DNA from: Anarhynchus alexandrinus
Taxonomy: Eukaryota; Chordata; Aves; Charadriiformes; Charadriidae
Length of the DNA: 64,000 nucleotides
NCBI GenBank assembly: GCA_008711295.1
Contig: VUYV01000020.1
Coordinates: forward strand, 3,459,296-3,523,295
Direction of reading: 5' to 3'
The notes beneath the pieces were generated by a model, which was not told where the DNA came from, searched no databases, and saw only the letters and a list, made by a program, of their open reading frames with translations. Made by a program: the position numbers and the translations under genes. This document shows, one piece after another, positions 1 to 13,900 of the stretch. Each line of letters begins with the position of its first letter. Positions within the stretch are counted from its first letter, which is position 1.

Positions 1-1846
1 TCCACAGTATTCATTAAGTTTCATTAAATTAATTCCATACACACACACCCCCCACTGGCTGCTTGCACGCCAGTATTATTTGGAGTTTGTAAGTAATTCA
101 AAACACAATTAGGAAATCTCCTAATGATTCCCCATGTGTCACAGTGGGATACTCTCCACTCATCTCCAGTCTCTCCACTGATGCGGTGACTGCCAGCAGT
201 TAGTCTCGAAGGGACATGAAACAGCTGGGGCAGGACCTGGACAGGCTGCCTCTTTTACTGTATGTCAGACAATGTTAAAGCACTTTCCAAAAGGAAATTG
301 GATGGATCTGATCTGTAGACATCCAAATGTTGCTATGAATGCTAACTTTGGAGTGTGGGGATTCTTTCAAAGGCATCCTGAAAAATTATGTACGTCCCAG
401 TGAACTGTCAAGAGTTTAATATAGTATTTTTCATCTTAAAAAAGAAACCAGAAAGTTTTTCCTCATGCAGCAAGTCAATACACACTTTAAACAAAGGTCC
501 CTCTTTCCCCTTTTCCTGGAACACAATGCAGCAGTGGCCACATATAAAAGAGCAAAAGCAAACTGAGAGAGACAGTCTTGCACCACTGAATCCATTCACT
601 TTAAAACTCAACATGGAAAATGATGGTCCTTTCAAGGGGGGACATCAATTGAAAAATACTCCCAGTGAAAACCTGTGTTAAAAGACCTCTGTAGAGCCTA
701 TTTCCTAATCAAGTCAACAGAAGTAAAAGCACAAGAGTCTTGGTTTAAAAAAAAGTCACAGTTATTACATCACCTGTAGCAAAGTCCTGCAAATAAATGC
801 ATGTTACCTTCCCCAGGGGTACCTGTTTTAAAAGCTGTGTTTTAAGCTGCATAGCAGCTAACCTGCTCCAGAGCATCAGTGGGAGGATGGAGAGTTTTGG
901 TTTGAAACATAACGTTCATCTCTTCCACCCTTCCTGCATTTCCCCCCCCTTGTTGATAAGAAACAACAGAATGACAATCTCACAATGCTGACTCTTGCAT
1001 TTCTTAAGTCTAAGGAAGAAAAAAGGTATTTGGGAAGATAGATAGCTGTCTTACAGAACAGGGAAACATAGGCATGGAGGAGGTAGAAACACACTGAAGG
1101 AGATGTGAAAAACCAGTAAGAGAACCCCATCAGTGCCATATCACTCATGAACAGAACTTCAAGCAAAAGAGAGAGTTCACAAACATCTTCAATAGCCACA
1201 ACAAGGAGAAGAAAGGCTCTTGGGTTCATAGGACCGGTCAGGTATACCAGATACTACAGTTTTCATGGTTATGCTCTGAAACTTTGCAGCAATAAGAGGA
1301 CATGTTGAAAGAATAAAGCCTCAAGTTTCAGATTTTGAAGTAAAATATTAGTGAGGTGGGAAAACTTGCATTTCTGTCAGTTATTGGCTCTATATATTAT
1401 GAGCAAACTTGAATTTCTTAATCCAGGGGTAAAAGTCCATCCCCTATCCTTTGCATTTATATGGCAATCTGGTCAATTTCATAAAACTCACCCCAAATCG
1501 CCTTACAAGTTACTATACTGGTCTTGTTAAGTACAAAGGAAGCAGATAGGAAATAAGATAGGAGAGGTAGTGATCCCTTTGGAAAATTTAATGAACTTTC
1601 AAAATTAGAGACAACAAAAACAGTGCTGTCAATCAGAAGACTGGGTAAGGGTTGGTAGGGACATTAAACCTTTCCTCCTCTTCCACTTCAGCATGTTAAC
1701 CACAACTACCTTTTAAGAAACCCATTTCTTTGCCTAAACCTAAGCCAAAACCAAATCCAAGTTAGACTTAAAAGCCCAATCCACTCTGCTCCCCCAGAAG
1801 ACAAAAACCGAACAAAAACATTGTATGTTTATTACGTACTGATTTG
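1..1846. other. Region downstream of MOCS1A stop: spacer or intron towards MOCS1B
   Basis: No MOCS1B (MoaC-like) coding segment is recognisable on either strand. On the minus strand an AATAAA hexamer sits at 1833-1828, 14 nt after the stop, and a possible donor (TAC|GTAATA) lies next to it. A short (AC)n run is near 36-48. The stretch is most simply the intron between the last MOCS1A exon and the MOCS1B exon. Confidence 0.6.
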
Positions 1847-1902
1847 TCACCCACCAATCAGGATCATTGGCCGGTTCTTCATCTGGGAAATGTTAAACAT
1901 GC
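1847..1902 (-). CDS. MOCS1: MOCS1 last MOCS1A exon with terminal Gly-Gly and stop
   Basis: It encodes the tail [18 protein letters not shown] followed by TGA at 1849-1847. The acceptor is TTCTAG|GCATG. The terminal Gly-Gly is essential for MOCS1A activity in the family. A GTGGGT donor consensus starts inside the first Gly codon, so splicing there would drop Gly-Gly and the stop. In mammals this exon is shortened or skipped to make the MOCS1A-MOCS1B fusion. The coordinates cover only the coding part; the exon may run on left of 1847 as bicistronic spacer. Confidence 0.94.
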
Positions 1903-4900
1903 CTAGAAATAAAATAAGGAACACATAAAAATCCTAGCTTTTTAGGTTTTAAGTAAGTCATGCATCTGGTTTATATATTTAGTTTTCTGCTCTTCACAGT
2001 GCAACCTGCATGCTAGGAAAACCAAAGCTAAATAAAAGACCGAGGGAGCTGGAAGAGGGGGACGCTAGCATGGTATTATTTAAAACCATAGCTTCCAGTC
2101 TCCAAGCATCCAGCTGCTACGGGTCAATCACGCTGTAGAACCCTTTCCCAGAAAGCTTTCCATAACCTGAATTACAGTCTACCTACTGCAGAACTCAAAT
2201 AACTTGGGACTATTTTGTTTCTTAACAGCAGTATTTAACTGTACTAGTTCTATGGATCAGCTGTTAACAGTGTTCCAGTTCAAAGAAGTCCAATCACAGA
2301 AGGCCCCAAGGACAATACCTGGATTAATGCAAATTGGAAGACGACAGACAATGTCAGGTAAAGGCTCCTGATGGCAAAATGCCTTTTCTAGAGGGGAAAA
2401 CACTCTTCCCCCAGCTCACCCCTCACTTTCCCAAATCAGAAATTCAGAAATGAGTGCTCTAAAAGAAAAGGAGCCAATACCTCCACCCCTTCCCTTATGT
2501 TTATAAGGCACTGTTCTGTCTGGGTCAGACCAATGTACTTCGCAAGTTAGTCTATGCTCAGATTTAAACCCTCCTTTAAATTTGTTTTATACATCATGAA
2601 AAAAGGCAAACCCAACTGTTAGTAACCTGGCAGAATCTGCAAGAGAACAAAAGGGCCAAAACATATTTTTAGCGTAAAGGGGACTATTCCATGCCCATAA
2701 AGCCAGTTCATGTACAAGAGGTCAGCATTCCCAGCTGCAGCCAGATTACAAAAATATGGTTAGGTTCAGATGTGACAGGAAGACAGTTTATATCCATATG
2801 AATTCAGAAAATATTAATGCAGCCTGAGGATGTGACTGCATCATCATGGACCTTGTGTCACGACGTTATGCAGACCACTAGATGAGTGGCTACAAATTTC
2901 TGCATGCTCAAAAAGAGATTTGTCACTTCTCGAAACATGTCAATGCAGCAGTTGGACCGGCAGCTCAATTTAGCTTATTTTACAGCAAACTAATTTTAAG
3001 AAAAAAGGGATCCAGTACAACTCCATCAATTTTTGCTTAGCTTTATGCCTTGCTGTGGTTATTGTGAGTCGTGGTATTGGCACCTCTTTGAAGAGAAAGG
3101 TCAGTCTGAAAGACTTTTAGACAGACTGGATTCTAGCTCACATGGAGGGTTTGAAGACTCAAAACTGACATCCAAATTTTGGAGTAACTGCAGGACTGGT
3201 ATGTTAGCTTTATACCAGACAATACTCTTATCAGATGGGAAAATTCTTTCCTTAGTTAATGCAGCTTCATAAAGAAGCTTTTCCTTCTTTCTCCTGGCAA
3301 GTCAATGCATCCCACAGCAGTACCAGGACAGTGTTTTCCCTAGTCACTGCTGTTATTTCTCAGGTACAACAAACATACCAGCATGCTGTTTCTTTTTTCT
3401 GCCCACTGCTGCTCCAATGATTTGAACCAACTCTTCCTCTGAGGCACCTGACCGTAGGTGATCTCTCAAGGACACTTCTGAATTCCCAAAAAGGCACACC
3501 TGCAGCCAACCCAGGGAAACAAAAGAGGAGAAATGAGAAAGAACAAAATAAATGGCTGCTACATTTATTTCCTACTAGCCTCAGCGTAAAGACTTCTGAA
3601 GAGGCCCATCCTATTGGAGAAAGAGTACATTTATGGAGATTGTTTTCTTTATCTCTCTTCATGTACACAGACAGACAGGCTGGGACATTTATGTAACCCA
3701 AGCTCTTTGGGCCTTCAGGCTGCCTCTGTCATCTGACATTAGAAGGCAGCACAGCTGTTGTCAATATCAGGTGACAATGCGTAAGTGCCAATTTTTAATT
3801 GAAAACTTTAATTTTCCCCCAGAAACTGCCAGTTTCAACGTGGCAGGAAATGGTTATCCCTCCCCTTTCTACAGCCGTTGAGCAAATGTACAGGCTGCTC
3901 TTGAAGGAGAAGAGTTGCAAGAAGATGTTTGGTGAAACCAGACAGGATCCTTATGGAACACAAAAGCCAAGCTCTCACAGCTGCTTGGATCCTTTTTTAA
4001 TGGGAAATCATCTGCTTGTCACATGTTTAAGATGATTTTGAATCAAAGATTAAAATAAATGTTTATATTTACTGGCCTCGGGACCATGTTTTACAACTGA
4101 AGTTAACTATGTTAGCAAAACAGAGAAACCAAAAAAAGGTGATGTAGCATCTCCCTAACAGCCCAACAAGCTTGAACAAGAACACATACAGGATAGATAA
4201 ACTGGAGTTAGCTGGTAGTAATTATGCCTCTTTCCACCCTACTTTGCATCCCAGCCACTTTTAAGGGAAGAAAGGCTGTGTGAAAGCAAAGAGAATCACG
4301 TTTCACTACCAACCTTTAGGTTCCCATCTGCTGTTATCCTCAGCCGATTACAGGACCCACAGAAGTGCTCTGACATGGAGGTGATAAAGCTGATTTGTCC
4401 CTGGAAATGTGGCACCTTGTAACTCTAAAGAAATGCAGATGAGAAAAATGGAGAGTCAAATATAGACTCCTAACTTCAAAAGTTACACTTGCCCAAAGAC
4501 CAGAAGGCATTTTAACACAGATTTTCTTCAGTTCTAAGGTCACATGAGAGGAAAAAGAAATAACTAATAATTTCACAAAGTTGTTAATATGTTTGCTCTT
4601 GTAGTTATCAACTGACAGGTGATGCCTGGAGGCGTGTTCTTACTCAGGTAGCCGTGAGCTGTAGATTTATGTAGGCTAGAAATGGCCCGTGTGACACTGC
4701 ATGCTCTAAAGCAATACTGTTATTTCACTGAACAACTGTTTCATCAGGCTCGTTAATGTGCAGTCATAGACAAACAGACATAGACTGACAAGAGTTTCAA
4801 GAGCTGTCAATACAGGATACAAGCCTGACATTCTTTACATCTAACTGAGGCATCTAGTAAACACATTGTATTTCTAGAGGTAAAGATTATGACCAGTGTT

Positions 4901-7900
4901 TAATAAGACTCAAACCACATGCAGGCAGCTTGACCAAAATCCCAGAACTACAACACCCAGTATTTTTTACTTTGCTTGTCAGATACGAATACTAAACTTG
5001 GGAGAATTCAGGGATTCAGGGCAGAGAAAGAACGGGGGCACATTTCACACGTTCTTTGTCTATCCCCACCTTGGCTGTGCTGGAAGCTTCACAGGGCAAT
5101 TTCTCCAATTCAGGCCATCGCTGTTTAATTGTGTCAAGCATTTCTTTGTAGCTCACCATCTTCTTGAAATTCCATTTATTGCCTAGAAGTAACAAAACCA
5201 GCATAATTTTAGACTGCTGATTTTATTTTTTTAATTAGCAAAGAACCACCTTTACATTCTCCACAAATCTCAGTTTTCCGTGCAGGTGTCCCAGCCCCAA
5301 CTAATCCCGCTACTAATCTTTCTCCAGCTCATTCAGGGAAAACAGGTAAGCTGCACAAAAATACAACACAGAACTTAAGGCAATTCCTAATTCCCCAAAA
5401 GAGCTCACCGAAACTTCCAGAGACAAGCCTATGGGTTGAATAACCACCAGATTCACCTATGTCCAAAGCATACCCCATGCCATGAAGAATCTCAAAGCAG
5501 GACTGCTTACCATCAAAGGGCATGTATTCTATGAACCGCACATCAAGGGGCAGATCCTTTGTGAAATCCACAAAGCCCAGCAGTTCATCCTCATTGAAGC
5601 CTCGCATCACCACACAGTTTACCTGCAGGAAGAGCAGACACCTGAAATCAGTGAGCAGAATATGACTTTCTTCCCTTTTACACAAGGTTTCATAGTCCTT
5701 GCAGAAGGCAAGGTAGATAGAAAGAACTTTTTTTTTTTTTTAAAAAGAAAATATGATGAGAGAATTGGCAGGATTGAAGTGCTATAGATGATAATTTCTG
5801 CCAAACTTGCCTAAAAGTTTTTGCATCCAATCTAACTAAAGTTGTTAAAGTTGCCTTGCTAAATGGAAAACTAATAAAAGCTAGGTAACAAAGGCATCAT
5901 CTTACCCGTCTAAGGTATGGCAATTTTTATGGTCTAAAATGTCAACTCCACTTCCCAGTCCTACATTGTACAGCTTCTGTAAAAGTACTGCCAGGGTACC
6001 TTCTGTAGCACTCTTTTTGGGCAGATCATAGGCGAATGCCCCAGATCAGAAGTGTTCACAGCACACTCCATAACCATAGGCTGCTCTGCCTTCCTCCAAA
6101 AAGAGGTTAAAACTGAGTTTTCTGCATACTCCTCATGAACAATATTAACGTTGGAGCCCCAGGTCTTCTCTGCTTTAGCTGAAGAACAACAGAGCGCTGT
6201 GCAGTTGCTACAACGCTCTCTGTAACACTCTCTGCAAGGCAGACTTGTATGTCCAAGCATCGTGCATGATGAGTCTTAAGATCTTTCAGGAAAGCCTAAA
6301 ACTGTTTAATTTCAAGTGTTTTTCATAGCTCTATAGCCTAAACCACTTACACACAATACATCTCCCAAAACACCGGTGAGACTGAAGGGAACCACAGCTG
6401 CAGAACTGCAAACAGCTGAGTTAGGGTGAAGTTTCACATTACAGCTAAGTTGGTCTACCTGCACCCCCAACGGAGGACTCCCTTCCCCTCTCTCTCACAC
6501 AGGCACTCATCAGAGCCTGCTGTAAGCAGCTGAAGGAGATAAACCAGGAGAAAATTAATGTCTTTCTGCAGGGTAGTTTTCTGCCTGTTAACTCCCCTTG
6601 GCTGGTCACAGGTCACAGCTGGGTCAGACAAGTGCCAAATCGATAGAGGGAGTAGGAAGAGGCAAGTCCAGAGCAGGACCACCCTGTAGCCTGCAGCTGG
6701 GCAATCGATAGGCTTTGTGGCAGTATGAACCTGTACCCTCAGCTGCGCAAGAAGATTATACGAATTTCCCCCTTCTCTTGGTGTGATCTTCAATCTACTA
6801 AGATTTTTGTTCATTTTAACCAAAAATTATTCATGGAGCGGAGGATAATAAATGCCTCATGCGGTGAGCCGTATCTTTTACCACAATTCATGGTAAAACA
6901 CAACAGTTTCAGAGTAAACAAACACCGGCTTTACCTTAACAGGACGGTAGCCAAGTTCAGTGGCTTTGTGGATCCCTTCCATTACCTTGTGAAAGCCTAT
7001 AAAAAGAATAAAAATTTGTTTTTCTTGTTTAAAAACAGAATGCAGAAGGAGATTACTAAGTACAAGACAAAAAGATGACAAATAAAAACCGATCTGATTC
7101 AGTAGATGGGGCTGCAAGGAAGAAGAGCTGCAAGTAAAGAGACTTCAATTCTACACACACCCCCAGACCCCCCAAAGACTGCCACCGTTACTGTGGCCAA
7201 GCCACCAAGATAAATTTTTTAACTTGTATTTGGGTAGTCAAAAATCCTGGTGTGCTTTTCTGCATCTTTGGACGTCCATGTAGCATTAGCATATGATTCT
7301 CCACTTCCCCATACGTCAGTTTTGCTTTGCCTTACGTTCTTCTTAACGGCAGCAGAAAGCATTTGTGAACTGCCTCCAGATGCAATGAAGAAAGAATAAT
7401 AAATTAATATTTATTTGATAATAATGGCACATGTGTCTTCGCTAAAATGGCAGAACCTCACTCTTCCGAGTCAGAGAGCAACGTTGCTAAGTGAATTTTA
7501 AAAGGATCTTTTTTAAGTGCGTGTGGAGGGGAGTGAGGTTAGGAACAAACAAAAGCCCCTTGATTCCCTGTTCATCCCTGGCTACAGATGTAATCGGCTT
7601 CCCAAAGTCACTGATTATCCATTAGTTTGAAGATCACAGGCAGCATTTTACAGGATCATCATTTTTATGACTAAACATGTGAAATTGGTCAGCGCAACAA
7701 GGTGGAGGGATTAGAGCATTTAGGAAAGCAATTCAGTTGGCCTTTAGCCTTGAAAACAAGTGAAAGATGTCAAAAACTACAGTGACTTCAAGGAAGGAAG
7801 TGCCCAGCCTCACCCTGCCATTTAGCATGGCCTACGCTTGTCAGCTGCTCCCAGACACAGAGGTATAGTTAATTTAGGGCAAGTATCTTCACCCCTACAC

Positions 7901-10900
7901 ATACCTCATAAATTTGGAAGAAAAATAAAGCAACAATGCAATTTTGGAATTCCAAAGGCCCTTAGGAAAGCCTCCTAATCATCTCATTCAAACCACACCT
8001 TCTGTCAACTTTAAACAAAGTTAAGACCTTTCATCAAGATACCAATCATAGATTTGACATATTATTCCTTCGCTGCCATACACACCAGGTGGCAGAGAAA
8101 CAAGGTGACAGTAGCAAGAATGAGACAGCAACCTATTGAGCTCTGGGTATGCATTTCTGGTCGGGGTGTGCTCAGCTGCTAGTATCGTGTTTGTGAATGT
8201 CTCTCCTACCCTGTCAGGTACTAGACTAAGTTCCCTTCCTGTTCTGCACACTAAACACAGGTATGAGAGACCAAACTCTGTATGAGACTGAGCTCCTTCT
8301 TCCAAAGCTGCAGTGTTCAACAGCAAATACTTCACACATGCTAGCAAAAGGGCATTATCTTCCAGAAGTTTGTGCTGAAAATCCCTAAGCTGTTCCTAGT
8401 CATACCTTTTCCTGTGTAGGTTCATCACCCACCTTTCCCTGTCTCTCATCTACTGGAAACTCAGATTCTCTAGTGGAGATCACACCTTCACTAACCTGTA
8501 GGTGCTTTACCAGAAATAAGCATTAACTCAATAATATAATGTGCATACTTAATATTGGATGTGTTCGAGATAAGGAAAAAAGAAAAGTATTGCCATACTT
8601 ATTGAAACATCCCCTCTGGGTCAAAGTCCTTGAGTGGTGATGGAACAACAAAAAGAATAAACCAAAAACACTTCAAAATATCAGAGCAGAAATGAATACT
8701 AGATGCCATTGTGTCAGGAAATATTGTCAAGACTCAGAAGTTCTCCTAGATTCTGTCTGACATTTCAAAATGATAAACCTTCTGCTCTTCCACCCAATGA
8801 AAAATGTCAGTATTTTCATCATTTGGGATTTCTATAATCATAATTTCTATAATCATAATTTTAGCCAACTTTAAAGCACAGAGAATCCTAGATACATCCA
8901 GAACAATCCTATGTGGGACAACACCTCCCAACATTTAATCCTTACAAGAAGAAAGGCTTCGAGCCAATGTTTAATGATTCAATTACAGTACAGTATTTTC
9001 TCATTTTCCTTGTACTGAATAAAAAAGAAGGAACAGGCTGTGAAATAGGTTAGATGATTGGCTACCTGCAAGAAAGTACTTTTCATTTGTTCATCCCTTA
9101 GAAATTGGTAGATGGGGAGAACTAGAAATATTATGGTCCTCTAAAGTGCTTTCACACATCAGTGAAATTTCTGTTCATCTCACAGTCATTCCCTCTATTC
9201 CAACCATTTGGGAATAAAAGCAGGTGCACCTGCACCAAAGATACAAAATTCCAGCCTTTTCTTAAAACCCTAGAATGAGTTTCCAGAGGAGCAGAAAAAT
9301 TGATTCCAAGTTTCTCGAGTTCCTGGTTAGCTCCATGATCAGATGCCACCTTTGCTTTCCACAGAAGTTACCAGCTTGCAGGAATCTAAGACCAGGAATC
9401 CCTCTCACCTTAATACAGCTATATCTTGTCGCCTCTGGAACTGCCACAGGAGACAGGGTACCACAGTAGGGCAGGCACTTTATTCTCTGCTCATTCCATA
9501 CTTGGAAATCTCCTATTAAATAAAAAACCCTCAAAAACAATAAAAGTATTTTTACATAATTTCAGCCCTTATCAAAAGAAAAACAACTCAACTCACCATT
9601 ACTATTTTTACCTGATCTCCATTTAAAAAAAAAAATTATTTATGATTTGGAGACTTTATTCTCCTCCTTAAAAATATTGAGTCATAGAAACTTCCCTGTT
9701 CATTCTCTATGCTATTCAGCTGAGCGATTTCTCTCTTTGTGGATAAAGACCTTTTTTCTTTAAAGGGGAAAGAGGGGAAGAAAACATTTATATAAATAAA
9801 AACTACCCCCATCCCCCAAAAACTTTTAGTTAACTTTATAAGCAGCACATTCCTAACAGCTTCCAGTCAGATACAAAGAGCTGTGGCCATATAATTCAGG
9901 AAGCTGGAGGATCAGGTTTGTCCCTTCAGTAGCAAAGGGCGGGCTTGTTTCCAGTGAACATCACAAACCAGGTAATATTCAAATGCAGAAAGCAGAAGGT
10001 AAGAGCACAGTCAACACCTGCTTGTGATTAGATACTCCCAGATACTTCTCTGGGAGCCAACTGTGCCATGACATAACCAGATTAATGCAATAGCCTACGC
10101 TGGAAGGATAATGCTCCAGTCAGATTTGTGGCAGGAGCAGATTTCTGCACCACGATGTAGAAACCTGAGGAAGTTCTCCCAGAGAGACTGTAGACAAAGG
10201 CACCTTTCTGCACCTGTCAGCAGGACTTCGATTTGATATTGGAGCGATTCAAATGTTGAAATTACTTCTCACAGCATCACAAATTTCGACATCCCTTGCC
10301 CCACATTTATCTTACGTTGTTGCACCATCTAGTGGCTACTTGGAGGTTTTGTCTGAATTAGAAGCTCACTGACTGCCAAAGTTACATTACTGGACAGAAA
10401 CCCAATGATCCAAGATCAAATCAGTTTTAGGCTGGAAGGAATCCCAACCGTGAAGTTGAACTTCATGATAAGCTTCATTTAAACAAGAATCTGTAACACT
10501 GGGGACATCCAAGCATTTTTGAAACTTCATTTGGAATTACTAGCTCTATCAGAGAGAAGTTACAAAGCTAACACCCCTCCACAAATTACCTCAGCATGGT
10601 TTATTCAAAAATTAGTGGAGGTAGAGAACATCACTAATCACAAGTGAGACCACTGCTAGCATGCCCCAAATATAACTTCCAGAAACTGCCACTACTTGTG
10701 CCAAGAAGTTCCGTTCCTGTGGCATCTTAGTCCCCAGTGGCTATAGCGGGAACATCTGGTTTTTTCAACAGTATTAAAGTACAGCAGCACACGAGACCAA
10801 CACAAGATTTGAATAGTCCTCTTGATATCCACGACTAACCAGTAATCAGCCAGTTAGGGGCAGCTGTAGTCACAGTCCCACTGACTGTGGCGAGTTGAGC

Positions 10901-13900
10901 ATCTTCTACTCCACCAGCTCCGACTAAAGGGGCTCTACCTGCCTAAGGGTTGTAGAAAGAAGGAAAGAGAGTCACTATCAAATAAGCTAGTATAGATTAC
11001 TTTTCCTAGCCTCAGAAGGATAACAATTCACTCCCCTCCCGAAACAACTGAGTGTGAAAGACATACCAAACAACTCACAACATTACTGCAAGTATTAACA
11101 CAGTTGCCTTGGAAGACAAGCCTGTACCTTTCCTCCGGACAATGAACTCAAATTTAGCTGGGACCAAAGTATCCAGGCTGATGTTAATGGCATTCAGTCC
11201 TGCCTCCTTCAGCCGGGGCAGCAATCTGGCTAAGTTGATCCCGTTGGTTGTCACAGCAATGGTTTTAAGCCCTTCTAGCTTGTACAGTTGACCTAGGAAA
11301 ATAAAAAGTAGAAAGAACACTTTAAAAGAAGTAATTCAACTGTAAGTTACAAAGAAAACCCAAAAGAAGATTTGTGAAACAAACAAACAAACAATCAAAA
11401 AAATCACTGAGGGTGTGAGGAACACATGGACACTTCAGTGCTTCAGTCTTCTTCCAGCTGTATTGGTTTAAGACACCCATTTTAGCACAAATCCGTTCCA
11501 AAAGGTATGAAAGACAGTAGCTTTTTGCAAGCAAAATTGGTTATAAAGAACACTGAAAATGCTCTCTAATTTTGTTCTCCATTTCTTAAATAGCTTCTTT
11601 ATTGTTGGAAGAGGGACTCTGATTCTGTTTGCCTTCTTTTCCTCAGTCTTGCTCTGCAAACTGAATCCTGTGTTCTGCAATAATAAGCAGCGAGCCGCCA
11701 TCCCTTTCACACCTGAACTAGCTACGTTTATCTAGTAACATTTCTCCTACTGTGCTTTACCAAAGAGCAGTTCTAACCCAGAAGTAGCTGCCAGCAGTAG
11801 TGGCTTTAAACTGCTGAAAGAAACACCACATATACTCCTAACTAAACAGAAAAAGGTCAATGTACTAGACCGTTACCGAGAATCCAAGGCAACAACATCC
11901 AAGGGACAAAACACTTGCACTTGACAACTGAAGTATTTCCATTACCCACAGTGGTAGCCCAGCCAGTTGAAGAGGGCTTACGCAAGACACTAAAAAATGG
12001 CTAACAAAAGAAAACCACGTAAGAAACAGTTAATATCATGAGATTAAGATTTAGAAAATAGCTGCCTCCTCACAAGCCAAATGCAGAAATCCTCAGCATA
12101 CCAGATCTGCAGAAGGCAGACTTTCAAGCCTCCAGTTATCAGTACAATAACAAATAGGAAAAAAGCCCTCATAAACCACTTGCAGAAGCAGAGCCACGGG
12201 AAAGTAATTTTCTTTTCTTATTTTCCCTCCTCCCTTCTCTCATAGCTTCCACCCTAATTAGTTGAGAAATATTTGAAGAACCCTTACTCTTGAGGCAGCT
12301 TTAATTACAGCACAAATATTTCATAGTCCCTTCTTCCCTCCCTGTTTTACCTCTATTTGTTCGTGTTGATAAGGGCTTTACTTTTGCTTTATCTCATTTC
12401 CCAGCTATTCTCAAAATATTCACCCTAAGCTGAGCCCAAAACTCTGGAATGGGACAAGCCAGGTCACACCAAAGATGCTGAATTTTACAGCAGCAGCATT
12501 TTGCAACATAATTAGGAGCCCTGGAAAGACATTTGGAACCTGGGGCTGTAACCAAAGAGCAATCCTTACTAAGAACTAGATTTTTCTGGCATTTACCTCT
12601 CAAAATCCTCCCCACTGACCATGAACAACCTCTTCCTAGAGGATGAGAGCTATTAGCCCAGGTTTGCAAAAAATTATTTAATACTAGCAGCCTAGTCTTT
12701 GTGGGAGCATAGGAGACACGCTGCGGCCAGAGGATACAGTAGGACCACCGTTACTTTTACAGCCTCAGAACGCGCAAAATGCTCAACCTCCTAACAACAG
12801 AGAAAAAAATACTAGCTGCCATTCAGGCTTCATTGCTAGAAATGTAAAATGCATGAAGGCATTGAATAGAACCAAAGCCACGCTGCAGCCTAAAATGGAA
12901 AAATTTCAAAAAGCAGCACCAGCTGATTAGGTCAGTTGGTGCAGGCAGCAGCTATTAGCAACCCATCTTCTTCCTCATCAGACAGCACAAGATACGGGAT
13001 GAAGCACTGGGAATACACTAATATGTGGAACCCCCTGTAATAACAAATTGGATAGAAACCAACTGAGAGAAATTACAGATGGAGACTTAACACTAACACC
13101 AGCAAGTTAAAAAGAACCAGTTAATATACTCTACCTCATTTGTGCAAGTGGAACATTTGCAGTTGCTTGGTTTCTTGGCTTGTTGACCACTAAATTCAAA
13201 AGGGATTAAAGAGATTTCGTAACTGTGTAACTCACCTTATACCTGTATTAAGTCTGTTTGCTGACCTTTGGTCACTGCTCTAGCAACAATCAGCACAAGC
13301 AAAGGGAACTGATAAAACTATGAAGTAGAAAAGGAAACAGAACAGATGCTGTAATTTAATAGCATGAAGCTAAAAGCTTACATGCCAGGCTCAAGCCATC
13401 AAGTGAACCCTTTTACATTTACTTTTTCCTTTAGGATCAGGAGCATCTTCTTAAATAGACAAGTTTCTTGCATATTGTCCTCCAATCATTTCCTCAATTG
13501 CACTTCTCCTGATTGAGTCCAGAAAAGGTATGTGCATTTCCTAATATGTGAATTAACAAGTCTGCCCTGCACCACTTCACTCTTGAAATGTGTATGCTGC
13601 TATAAAAGGTTATCCAACCGTCTGTCCCCCACCCCATGGAAAATGATTTTGTCACTGGAGATGTGTGCTTCTGAGACTATTAATAACAAACAGCTACCAC
13701 ACAGTTTATATCCGGTGCTAACTCAAACTAAAGTATCCAAAAGAAGATTGATTCTATATTTCACTATCAGCTGCTTCAAAAAGTCTCAAACATATGTTTT
13801 CAGTAGTCCTCAGGACGTGATTTAGCTTTCAGCAAGTGTTAGTTGCTGAGTCACAGTTTATTTATGTGAATGCATTAAAAGAAGATTTGAAACAATCTAA

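Larger units (their letters stand above)
6997..11127 (-). other. MOCS1 intron 4
   Basis: This is a GTACAG...TTATAG intron of 4,131 nt. It holds a CTCF-like motif at 8082-8095 and an exact two-copy 15-nt tandem repeat at 8829-8858. A stretch at about 10430-10540 faintly resembles an old CR1 end but is too weak to call. Confidence 0.9.

Noticed and set aside
10322..10336. CACCATCTAGTGGCT as a second CTCF site
   Set aside because: The spacing after the AG is one base short of the CTCF core, so the match is poor.
10430..10545. GGCTGGAAGGAATCCCAACC stretch as an old CR1 end in intron 4
   Set aside because: Only the first dozen bases resemble the CR1 phrase; the rest does not follow the consensus order.
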